Source: an uncultured Flavobacteriaceae bacterium
GTDB taxonomy: Bacteria; Bacteroidota; Bacteroidia; Flavobacteriales; Flavobacteriaceae
DNA: 13,543 nt
Assembly (NCBI GenBank): GCA_937901915.1
Contig: CALGUD010000045.1
Location: 1 to 13,543 of the forward strand
Reading direction: 5' to 3'
The notes beneath the pieces are model-generated. The model did no database searches. It was given only the letters and a program-made list of their open reading frames with translations, and was not told the DNA's origin. Both the position numbers and the translations under genes were made by a program. Shown here piece by piece: positions 1-6,400 of this stretch; position 1 is the first letter of the stretch, and the number at the start of each line of letters is the position of its first letter.

Positions 1-24
1 CCTGATAAACTATTCAAAACATAA

Positions 25-62
25 AGTGGCCGGAATTTCTTCCGACCACTACTGGTTTTTTA
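25..62 (+). terminator. Rho-independent terminator-like hairpin
   Basis: An 11-bp stem (25-35 with 40-50) has one C/A mismatch and a TTTC loop. It is followed, after a 5-nt ACTGG spacer, by seven T (56-62). The T run lies on the plus side, so it best fits a plus-strand gene ending left of the window. It may also help stop the minus-strand gene whose stop codon is at 100-102, although the minus-side T tract is poor. Confidence 0.55.
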
Positions 63-99
63 ACCTGCTTTTAAATTTGGATTAGAGAATTAAACAATA

Positions 100-570
100 T
101 TATCTGATTGATTCAAATTCTTCAACAACGACTACATCATCAAGGCTGTCTTCGGAATAAACCATATAAACACCCTTTTCATCAATATGATGCATAGTAT
201 TATCATCAGATATAATAGCAAATCCATCAGCGGTTGCCACTAAATCCAGTTTTTCACCGGGAGCTTTAAAATAACTTAGTTTAATTTCTTTTTTACCTTC
301 ATTATAATCATCAATTACAACTCTCTTTGTAACTTCAACAGGGGTATCAGCCCGGTCTTGATTAAGTTTATCAACATCTTCTTCTTTAAGCTTTACTTTT
401 TGTTTTTCTGTGCTTTCCACATTTACAAAATAAGTAGTAGGCTTCTCTCCTTTATCAACTTCAAAGATTCTTGTTTCTGTTTCTTTAACAAGATCTGTAT
501 TTTCCTGGGCGTAGATACCCGTTACTGCAAAAGCAAACACCAGCAGTAAATATTTTTTTAAATTTTTCAT
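100..570 (-). CDS. Secreted protein of unknown function (156 aa)
   Basis: I do not recognise the family. Residues 1-21 form a clear Sec signal peptide: basic MKNLKK, a hydrophobic core and a likely cut near IYA|QEN. The mature part of about 135 residues is highly charged, rich in Lys, Glu and Asp, with no cysteine and no transmembrane segment, so a soluble periplasmic or surface protein is expected. The C-terminal half has strand-like stretches (GFAII, GVYMVY) and a very acidic end (DDVVVVEEFES). The ATG at 570 is chosen because it begins the signal peptide and has AGGA a few bases upstream. The gene is probably last in an operon with the acidic lipoprotein (71-bp gap) and the DUF1328 gene. 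A role in the cell envelope is inferred from context only. Confidence 0.75.
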   Translation of the reverse strand: MKNLKKYLLLVFAFAVTGIYAQENTDLVKETETRIFEVDKGEKPTTYFVNVESTEKQKVKLKEEDVDKLNQDRADTPVEVTKRVVIDDYNEGKKEIKLSYFKAPGEKLDLVATADGFAIISDDNTMHHIDEKGVYMVYSEDSLDDVVVVEEFESIR

Positions 571-641
571 TTTTCCTGTTTAAATTAATAATTCTTCTCA
601 TCCTGCTAATCAGCCAAGGTTGTTGTTTTTCAGCCCCTCTT

Positions 642-896
642 CTAATTATTAGGATTATTGTCGAATTCTTCTTCTATTTCTTCCGCTCCTTCTTCAGCGC
701 CTTCTTTAATTTTTCTTGCACCTTGTTCAAATTCATCTCCGACATCTTCTGCACCGTCTTCAATATCATCACCTAATTCGTCAAGGTCATTTTCCACGTT
801 ATCTACCTGATCATCAGATGACCTGGTGTCTCTACAGCTTAAAGTTGCAGTAGAAAATGTGAAAACAATTGCTAAGGCCATTATTATTTTTCTCAT
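642..896 (-). CDS. Small acidic putative lipoprotein (84 aa)
   Basis: The N-terminus is a signal peptide of about 20 residues ending ATLSC. Cys21 is the likely lipidated residue, although the lipobox is imperfect because Thr stands at -3. The remaining 63 residues are strongly acidic and low in complexity. They repeat short motifs of the type D-G-A-E-D-V and E-G-A-E-E-I, a pattern that suggests one long amphipathic helix or coiled coil, reminiscent of YtxH or apolipoprotein-like stress proteins. That similarity is by pattern only. The gene lies 41 bp downstream of the DUF1328 gene on the same strand and 71 bp upstream of the secreted protein gene, so cotranscription is likely. The most plausible location is anchored in the envelope; the function is unknown. 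Confidence 0.75.
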   Translation of the reverse strand: MRKIIMALAIVFTFSTATLSCRDTRSSDDQVDNVENDLDELGDDIEDGAEDVGDEFEQGARKIKEGAEEGAEEIEEEFDNNPNN

Positions 897-937
897 AATT
901 TTTTGTTTTTATATTAATACTTATTCTTTTTATCCTT

Positions 938-1099
938 CTATCTTCTGACTAAACCGGATAATAAGGCCAGAACAAAGAGTCCAAGGAAAATATAAAAGAA
1001 TATTTTAGCTATACCTGCAGCAGCTCCGGCAATTCCGCCAAAACCTAATACGGCAGCTATTAGTGCAATAATTATAAATGTGATTGTCCAACGTAACAT
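938..1099 (-). CDS. DUF1328 family small membrane protein (53 aa)
   Basis: This gene encodes only 53 residues. The protein starts MLRWTITFIIIALIAAVLGF, continues through a Gly/Ala-rich turn (GGIAGAAAGIAKI) and has a second hydrophobic helix (IFFYIFLGLFVLALLSGL), ending VRR. Two membrane helices joined by a GIAGAAAGIAK-type segment are the hallmark of DUF1328 (YtjA family) proteins, which are usually 50-60 aa long, so this one is complete. Family members are inner-membrane proteins of unknown function and are often found near stress or envelope genes. It is the first gene of the minus-strand cluster 1099-100. The 5' side carries two perfect dyads (1166-1190 and 1219-1257), but I saw no good TAnnTTTG promoter there. 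Confidence 0.88.
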   Translation of the reverse strand: MLRWTITFIIIALIAAVLGFGGIAGAAAGIAKIFFYIFLGLFVLALLSGLVRR

Positions 1100-1165
1100 A
1101 ATATTAATTTTTAAGGTTAATACTGGAATAGAATTAATGTAACTAATTAATCTATTCGTTAATGT

Positions 1166-1193
1166 AAAGTATTGTTTAGGCTAATACTTTTTT
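1166..1193. repeat. Perfect 8-bp dyad with T run
   Basis: AAAGTATT (1166-1173) and AATACTTT (1183-1190) are perfect inverted repeats around a 9-nt spacer, and six T follow (1188-1193). On the plus strand it looks like a weak terminator, but no plus-strand gene ends here. On the minus strand it lies about 67 bp before the DUF1328 start, where it could be a leader hairpin or an operator. Confidence 0.45.
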
Positions 1194-1218
1194 ATATAGG
1201 TTTGCTATTGTCATCATT

Positions 1219-1257
1219 CATTGTAATTCACCATATTTTTTTTTAAAAATTACAATG
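1219..1257. repeat. Perfect 10-bp inverted repeat, 19-bp spacer
   Basis: CATTGTAATT (1219-1228) is exactly reverse-complementary to AATTACAATG (1248-1257). The spacer is AT-rich and includes a run of nine T. It lies upstream of the DUF1328 operon. It could be a regulator-binding dyad or chance in AT-rich DNA; a perfect 10-bp arm makes chance less likely but does not exclude it. Confidence 0.4.
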
Positions 1258-1495
1258 GCAGATATCAGGGTAAGTAGGGAAAGATCGAGAAGTTTATTCT
1301 TTTTGTAACGATAATAGATATACCACAACCTTTCATATCAAAGCTAACTATTTTCATTCTTGTTGATTTGCTCAAATGGTTTAAATTTTGATCGTAAAGC
1401 CTGGGTTTTAAGCATTCTGTTTAAACTATTCATAATTAATCTAACTTATTTTAATTAATTTTTAAACTTCAAGTGGATTAATAAGATTGTATTCT
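1258..1495. other. Intergenic stretch without a convincing gene
   Basis: AT-rich DNA between the DUF1328 operon and the tRNA pair. Short open frames exist: 17 codons from 1255 on the plus strand, and 29 codons on the minus strand at 1433-1344. Neither has support beyond being open. I see no RNA gene or long repeat here. Confidence 0.5.
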
Positions 1496-1503
1496 TAAAT
1501 TTG
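1496..1503 (+). promoter_or_regulatory. Putative -7 element of the tRNA-Arg pair
   Basis: TAAATTTG matches the Bacteroidota -7 consensus TAnnTTTG exactly. It predicts a transcript start near 1510, a few bases before the 5' end of the first tRNA-like unit at 1516. No TTTG stands at the usual -33 distance, so the promoter is only partly supported. Transcription from here would cover both tRNA units and possibly the lipoprotein gene. Confidence 0.4.
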
Positions 1504-1552
1504 TCCGTTATTTAAGGTCTCTTAGCTGTCTGATCGAGGATTCAATGGATAG

Positions 1553-1568
1553 TCCCGAAGGGTCGGGA
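1553..1568. repeat. Palindrome in D-arm of tRNA copy
   Basis: TCCCGA-AGGG-TCGGGA has a 6-bp perfect stem with a 4-nt loop. It takes the place of the AATA that closes the D-stem in the intact tRNA. It shares the yCCCGA...TCGGGr form with the palindrome at 1618-1633. Confidence 0.75.
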
Positions 1569-1579
1569 GAAGTTTCCTA

Positions 1580-1599
1580 CTGCGTCCGCCGCAGGCGGG
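1580..1599. repeat. GC-rich palindrome in anticodon loop of tRNA copy
   Basis: A 20-nt GC-rich insert that can fold two ways: CCGCC-GCA-GGCGG (1586-1598), or CTGCG-TCCGC-CGCAG (1580-1594). It stands between tRNA positions 37 and 38 of the copy, leaving the CCT anticodon and both stem strands intact. Its sequence differs in type from the other two palindromes. Confidence 0.7.
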
Positions 1600-1617
1600 A
1601 ACTTTAGATCCAGGTTC

Positions 1618-1633
1618 CCCCGAAACATCGGGG
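1618..1633. repeat. Palindrome in T-loop of tRNA copy
   Basis: CCCCGA-AACA-TCGGGG has a 6-bp perfect stem with a 4-nt loop. It replaces GATTC of the T-loop and the first base of the 3' T-stem. It belongs to the same type as 1553-1568. Confidence 0.75.
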
Positions 1634-1682
1634 CTGGTGAGGCTACAAATAGAGAAAAGTTCATTGATTAATTAAAAATAAT

Positions 1683-1754
1683 GGCCTCATAGTTCAACGG
1701 ATAGAATAGAAGTTTCCTAAACTTTAGATCCAGGTTCGATTCCTGGTGAGGCTA
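1683..1754 (+). tRNA. tRNA-Arg (anticodon CCT)
   Basis: A full cloverleaf can be drawn. The acceptor GGCCTCA (1683-1689) pairs with TGAGGCT (1747-1753) through one G-T wobble at the end. The D-stem is GTTC/GAAT, the anticodon stem GAAGT/ACTTT with loop TTCCTAA (anticodon 1716-1718, reading AGG), the variable loop AGAT, and the T-arm CCAGG-TTCGATT-CCTGG. The discriminator is A1754. CCA is not encoded (CAA follows), so it must be added after transcription. The gene is the second member of a tandem pair and ends 12 nt before a lipoprotein start codon. Confidence 0.95.
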
Positions 1755-1766
1755 CAAATTTATAGT

Positions 1767-2288
1767 ATGAAAAAATACTTTCAAATATTCTTTATAAGCT
1801 TCTTAGTTTTATGTTGTAAGAATGAAAGTGATGCCGATGCAAGTAATAATGTGTCACAGGAAATTACAGACTCCATAGCATTGCCTAAACTTCCCGAGAT
1901 AAAAGGCCCACCGGCAGAAGTTGTAGCTAAAACAGCTAATTGGGATGCTTTCAAAAAGTTTGATGCATCAATTCAAAGACTTTACTCTAATGGAGATGTA
2001 CTGACTGAAGTTGAAGCGATTATTGAATCTGAAAAAGAACTATCTGAATCTACTTTCCCAAAAGAATTTAATATTCCGGCCGTTAAGAGTAGAATAATGG
2101 TTATAAATACGTTTTTAGAGCAATTAGAAGCATCTGCTAAAGAAGGAGCGTCAGACAGGGAAGTGCATGCCATAAAACAAAGGGTCATCGAAGTTTATAA
2201 TAGCTTTTTAAAACAACTGTCAGAAGCGATGGATAAAAATCTGGCCGAAGATTTTTTAAAAAATGAACAGGATACCATTCCTGAATAA
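1767..2288 (+). CDS. Lipoprotein of unknown function (173 aa)
   Basis: The start is the ATG at 1767. A longer in-frame start at 1746 lies inside the tRNA and would put a charged MRLQIYS before the signal peptide, so it is rejected. From 1767 the protein begins MKKYFQIFFISFLVLCC, a type II signal with Cys16 as the likely lipid site, followed by the acidic KNESDADAS. The mature part is mostly helical by composition. After a Pro-rich stretch (LPKLPEIKGPPAEV) come amphipathic segments rich in Lys, Glu and Leu. I do not recognise the family. With only 12 nt between tRNA and start codon there is no room for its own promoter, so it is probably expressed from the tRNA transcript or a promoter within it. 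The last codons follow a T6A6 run (see findings). Confidence 0.8.
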   Translation: MKKYFQIFFISFLVLCCKNESDADASNNVSQEITDSIALPKLPEIKGPPAEVVAKTANWDAFKKFDASIQRLYSNGDVLTEVEAIIESEKELSESTFPKEFNIPAVKSRIMVINTFLEQLEASAKEGASDREVHAIKQRVIEVYNSFLKQLSEAMDKNLAEDFLKNEQDTIPE

Positions 2289-2339
2289 AATCAAAAAAGA
2301 GTTCGATAATATGCTTATTCCAGAACTTAAAAATAATTA

Positions 2340-2364
2340 AGCCGGGCAATGCCCGGCTTTTTTT
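2340..2364. terminator. Shared bidirectional terminator
   Basis: A perfect 8-bp GC-rich stem AGCCGGGC-AAT-GCCCGGCT (2340-2358) is followed on the plus strand by seven T (2358-2364). It ends the lipoprotein transcript. On the minus strand the hairpin begins directly after the stop codon of the TPR gene and is followed by TTAATTATTTTT, so it can serve that gene too. The T run overlaps the TPR stop codon (2363-2365). Confidence 0.9.
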
Positions 2365-3073
2365 AGTTTTGAGTAGGTGTCACAGTATTAGTGCCTATTT
2401 CCTTTTGTTTTAAAAGTAACTCTTTTATTTGTTTGGCAAGTAAAAAATCTGGCGCAATGGCTACAGCCTCGTCAATGATCTTTACTGCCCCATCAACATC
2501 AGTTTTATTTTCGTTGTAATGTAATATTCCCTTTTGATAGGTGAAGGCAGCTTTGGCCTGAACCTGGTACGGCCTGTTGCCTTCGTAAAAAGGTATCATA
2601 TCCTTATCCGTTGCATTAGATAAGCCATAATCAATGTACGTTTTGGCTTCTGCAGTTTTTCCTATTTGCAGGTTAAGATCTACTAAATCATAAGCTAGAA
2701 AAATATCCGGTTTACGTCCAAACAATATATCATATTGTTGTACGGCCAATTGAGGTTGATTTAATGATTTAAGTGAAACAGCCTTAATTTCAACCGCTAA
2801 ATCAGAATCGGAGGTGTTTTTTTCAGCGCCCAATACATTAACAGCTTGCAAATATTGGCTGGAATTGGCATATAAATACGCCAGCGTATCTTTTTTAGCC
2901 TGGTCTGGTTCAAATACAATTAAATGGGTCAATGCATTAATGGCACCTCTTACATCTCCATATGATTTCATCTGTTCATAGTAGGCTTCATAATGTTTTT
3001 TTAAATCATTATTGTTCTGCGCCTGGGCAAAAAGGCCAAAACATAAGATAAGGAGCATACATATTTTTTTCAT
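2363..3073 (-). CDS. Secreted TPR-repeat protein (236 aa)
   Basis: Residues 1-18 are a Sec signal peptide (MKKICMLLILCFGLFAQAQ, cut near AQA|Q). There is no lipobox in the usual place, so a soluble periplasmic protein is expected. The mature protein is built of helical pairs typical of tetratricopeptide repeats: about residues 30-60 (GDVRGAINALTHLIVFEPD), 60-100, 105-150 (QPQLAVQQYDILFGRKPD...AYDLVDLNLQIGKTAEAKTYI) and 170-225 (YQKGILHYNENKTDVDGAVKIIDEAVAIAPDF, only part of each being a canonical unit). TPR proteins are scaffolds for protein contacts; the partner here is unknown. The gene converges on the lipoprotein gene and shares its terminator. It diverges from the PUL operon, 330 bp away, with no sign of shared function. 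Confidence 0.82.
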   Translation of the reverse strand: MKKICMLLILCFGLFAQAQNNNDLKKHYEAYYEQMKSYGDVRGAINALTHLIVFEPDQAKKDTLAYLYANSSQYLQAVNVLGAEKNTSDSDLAVEIKAVSLKSLNQPQLAVQQYDILFGRKPDIFLAYDLVDLNLQIGKTAEAKTYIDYGLSNATDKDMIPFYEGNRPYQVQAKAAFTYQKGILHYNENKTDVDGAVKIIDEAVAIAPDFLLAKQIKELLLKQKEIGTNTVTPTQN

Positions 3074-3096
3074 CTGTACTTAATATTTAATTGTGT

Positions 3097-3104
3097 CAAA
3101 ACTA
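3097..3104 (-). promoter_or_regulatory. Putative -7 element of the TPR gene
   Basis: On the minus strand these bases read TAGTTTTG, an exact TAnnTTTG match, 23 bp before the start codon at 3073. That would leave a leader of roughly 15-20 nt. I found no TTTG at the normal -33 distance, so support is partial. Confidence 0.4.
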
Positions 3105-3125
3105 TTAAAATAACCATAATAAATC

Positions 3126-3147
3126 TAAAAGAAACAAATTTCTTTTA
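3126..3147. repeat. Perfect 9-bp AT-rich inverted repeat
   Basis: TAAAAGAAA-CAAA-TTTCTTTTA lies in the divergent region between the TPR gene and the PUL operon, just upstream of the TPR promoter candidate. It could be a regulator site or chance; the sequence is low in complexity. Confidence 0.35.
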
Positions 3148-3259
3148 AAATACACTCTTTAGTGAGATGATTTTTAAACGAAACTTACTATAAGTTGTTA
3201 CATACTGAAAAGTAGTTCTCTTTAATTTAATCCATAAAGGTTTCAATTTCAAACTCAAA

Positions 3260-3301
3260 TGCTTCAAAAATACTGGTTTTTGCTTCAAATGTTCTATTTG
3301 T
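3260..3301 (+). promoter_or_regulatory. Tandem 21-bp direct repeats, probable HTCS/AraC operator
   Basis: Two adjacent 21-bp units (3260-3280 and 3281-3301) share TGCTTCAAA exactly at their left ends, then T, CT, TT and T at matching places, for 15 of 21 identities. Half-sites in direct orientation exactly two helical turns apart are the known layout of AraC-family activator sites. The second unit overlaps the -33 element of the promoter, as the proximal half-site does in class II activation. A poorer match (GGTTTCAAT, 3239-3247, 6 of 9) stands one more 21-bp step upstream. The likely binder is the HTCS encoded from 10401, which ends in an AraC domain. The match of protein to site is inference. 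Confidence 0.6.
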
Positions 3302-3325
3302 TTTCCGGTCTCAAAGATATATTTG
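3297..3325 (+). promoter_or_regulatory. PUL operon promoter (TTTG-N17-TATATTTG)
   Basis: TTTG at 3297-3300, a 17-bp spacer and TATATTTG at 3318-3325 match the Bacteroidota primary sigma-factor consensus (TTTG, 17-23 bp, TAnnTTTG) in full. The transcript should start near 3332, giving a leader of about 72 nt before the SusC start at 3404. The -33 element lies within the proximal 21-bp operator repeat. Confidence 0.65.
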
Positions 3326-3403
3326 TCGAAATCTAACAGATCAAGAAAAACCGTTCTCAAACGTTTTCGGAAAAATTAAACTAACCACTAATACAAATCA
3401 AAG

Positions 3404-6400
3404 ATGATTAAATTTAAATGTTCATTAATACTTGTGTTATGTATTTTATTTTGTGCTCATGCACAATCTCAAAATGCAGTTACAGGTAATGTTACAGATT
3501 CGAAAGATGTGCCTTTACCCGGTGTTTCTGTTCTAATTAAAGGAACAAATAAAGGAGAAACCACAGATTTTGACGGTAATTATTCTATACAGGGATTACA
3601 AAATGGAGATATCCTGGTGTTTTCTTATATAGGGATGACAACCAGTGAAATAACCTACACCAATCAATCCATTATTAATGTGAAGTTGGAAGAGTCTTTT
3701 ACTGACTTAGACGAGGTTGTGGTTATAGGCTACGGAACTATGCAAAGAAGTGATTTAACAGGAGCTGTGTCTTCATTAGATGCCGAAGCAATTGAAGATC
3801 AACCTTTTTACTCAATAGATCAGGCATTGCAGGGTAAAGTGTCAGGTATTACTGTAACGCAGAATTCCGGTGCTCCAGGAGGTGGAGTATCCATAAGAAT
3901 ACGTGGTATCACATCTTTAACTGGAAGTAATGAGCCATTATACGTTGTAGATGGTGTACCCATTGAAGGAGGGGATAACAACGAATCCTTTAACTTTTCA
4001 ACTTTAGGAGGTGGAAATGGCCAAACACGAGTGAGTGCAATGTCTACTATTAATCCTAACGATATTGAGTCTATTGAAGTTTTAAAAGATGCTTCGGCAG
4101 CGGCAATATACGGATCACGGGCTTCCAATGGAGTTATTCTAATTACCACAAAAAGCGGAAAAGCCGGCAAATCCAGAATTTCCTTTGAGTCATATACAGG
4201 ATTTCAGCATATAACAAAATATCTTGACATTATGGATTTGCCCCAGTATGCAAGATATTATGCAGATATAAGCCCTCAATTAAACCGGGAAGTTCCGTTT
4301 GAACTTCAGGATCCATCAATACTGGACGAGGGAACCAACTGGCAGGAGGAAATTTTTCGTACTGCACCAATACAGAGGCATCAGCTTTCTTTTTCCGGAG
4401 GGGATGAGAAAACAAAGTTCTATACTTCATTAAGTTATTTTGATCAGGTAGGAACAGTTATTAACTCCGATTTCATGAGATATAGCTTAAGGTTAAACCT
4501 GGATCATAGATTAAGTGACAATTTTAAAATAGGGAACAATATAACCCTGAGTAGTACAGAAGAGCATATTACACTTAATGATGATGAAGCCGGTGTAATC
4601 AGTACTGCAGTGAGGCAGTCTCCCAACATCCCGGTAAGATATTCGGACGGAAATTGGGGAGGGCCTACAGATAATGCAGGGATTGCAGGAGGTGTAAACC
4701 CGGTTGCTCTTTCAGAAATAAGGAATAACACATTGAAAAGATATAAAATCAATGGTAACTTATTTGGAGAATTAACATTTTTAAATGATTTTGCATTCAG
4801 GAGTGAGATAGGGTATGATTTCAATGTGGCAAAAACCGGAGTATTTTTACCTACTTACACAATTGGAGAAGGTGATGCTGCCTCTACCGTATCAGAAAGC
4901 ACCTCCATAAAACAAAGCTCAGACAGTTTTTACTGGATTTTTAAAAATTACCTGACTTATAATAAAGATATAGGTAAACATTCAATGAATGTAATGGTAG
5001 GCCAGGAAGCTCAACAATCCAAGTGGTTTAACCTTACAGGACAAAGAAGGGCTTTTTTAACAAATGATGTAACGGCTTTAAATGTAGGTGACCCCGATAA
5101 AGCAAATGCTTCCAATGGAGAAGGAACATGGAGTCTATCCTCCTATTTTGGTCGGTTAAATTACTCTTTTGACAGCAAGTATTTGCTCACGGCTACATTG
5201 CGTGCTGATGCATCTTCTAATTTTGGGCCCAATAACAGATGGGGTTATTTCCCTTCATTTTCAGCAGGATGGGTAATTAGCAATGAAGCTTTCATGGAAG
5301 ATATTGAAGATGTTATAAGTTTGGCTAAAATAAGAATAGGTTATGGGGAAGTAGGGAATCAAAACATTCCCGGATATTCTTTCGGAGCAGCATTGAGAAC
5401 AACAATTTCGCGCTGGGGAACCGGATTCTCGCAACAGAATATAGCCAATCCGGATGTAAAATGGGAAACATCCAAATCTACAAACCTAGGAGTTGAACTA
5501 GGATTTTTATCTGACAGGATTCGGCTAGAAGTAGATCTCTATAAAAAAATCTCATCTGACTTTTTATTCCAGGAGCCGTTGCCGAACTATTTAGGTGCGA
5601 TGTCTAATGCCGATTATTTGGGACTTGCCCCCCCATATGTTAACCTGGGGGAGATGGAAAATAAGGGTATAGATATCACTTTAAATACCCGGAACATTAT
5701 GAAGGAAAATTTTAGCTGGACAACCACAGCAGTTGTATCTGCCTATAAAAATAAGTTGAAGAAAGTAGGAACAGACAACTTTAATGGAATTCCTCAAATA
5801 ATCGAATTTAATAACACAATCACCATCTCACCTTTGGGGGAGCCTGTCGGGCAATTCTATGGATATGAAATGGACGGTATTTTTACCTCCATGGAAGATT
5901 TAAATAACAGTCCGATTCCGGTAGAATCAGATGGTACACCGGTGCCTATTAATGAAGATACAGGGATCTGGTTAGGTGATATTAAGTGGAAAGACCAGTT
6001 AACTGTAGACACAAATGGAGATAATATCCCGGATGCTCGTGATGGTGTGATCAATGAAGATGATAAGACAACTATTGGTAATCCTCATCCGGATTTTACC
6101 TTTAGTCTTTCCAATAACATCAGATATAAGGATTTTGATCTTTCCATATCTCTTTTAGGATCGTATGGTAATGACATTTATAATTGGACGAGAAGGTTAA
6201 CAGAAGGAATGAGGGAACCACTCGGAAATCAGTCCGTAAGAGTATTGGACAGGTATATAGAAGGAGTCAACGAGAATACAAATATACCACGGTTTGTAAA
6301 TGGTGATCCGAATGATAACAGCAGAGTGTCCAGTAGGTTTGTAGAAGATGGTTCTTATTTAAGAATACAAAATATAACTTTAGGATATACTTTCCCTGCA

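Larger units (their letters stand above)
1516..1645 (+). pseudogene. tRNA-Arg(CCT) copy interrupted in every arm
   Basis: After removal of four segments this 130-nt stretch collapses onto the intact tRNA at 1683-1754. GGTCTCTTAG, TTCAATGGATAG, GAAGTTTCCTA, AACTTTAGATCCAGGTTC and CTGGTGAGGCTA match in order, with three substitutions, all in the first third. The extra segments are 15 nt in the D-arm (1526-1540), a hairpin replacing AATA at the 3' D-stem (1553-1568), a 20-nt GC-rich palindrome between anticodon-loop positions 37 and 38 (1580-1599), and a hairpin replacing GATTC in the T-loop (1618-1633). The acceptor strands still pair apart from a T/T mismatch at pair 7. The anticodon stem GAAGT/ACTTT and four T-stem pairs also survive. 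The D-stem is destroyed. It is most likely a non-functional copy. A structured RNA derived from tRNA is a less likely alternative. Confidence 0.75.

Noticed and set aside
1255..1308. 17-codon plus-strand frame (MADIRVSRERSRSLFFL)
   Set aside because: Too short, overlaps an inverted repeat, and has no context that suggests translation.
1580..1599. Group I intron or protein-spliced intron in the anticodon loop
   Set aside because: The insert is only 20 nt, far too short for a self-splicing intron, and similar hairpins occur in the other loops of the same copy.
1516..1754. tRNA duplication as the attL/attR pair of an integrated island
   Set aside because: The two copies are only 37 nt apart with nothing between them, no integrase gene is nearby, and duplication covers the whole tRNA rather than a 3' fragment. 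A deleted island cannot be excluded.
1746..1766. Upstream in-frame start of the lipoprotein gene
   Set aside because: It lies inside the tRNA-Arg T-arm and acceptor, and would add seven residues ahead of a normal lipoprotein signal that starts at 1767.
3145..3360. 71-codon minus-strand open frame between the TPR gene and the SusC gene
   Set aside because: It overlays the operator and promoter of the SusC operon, has a Leu/Lys/Phe-rich composition expected of AT-rich DNA and shows no signal peptide or domain.
3820..6054. Antisense open frames inside the SusC gene, and similar ones inside the HTCS gene
   Set aside because: They are shadows of strongly coding frames whose products are full-length members of known families; none has a signal or domain of its own.
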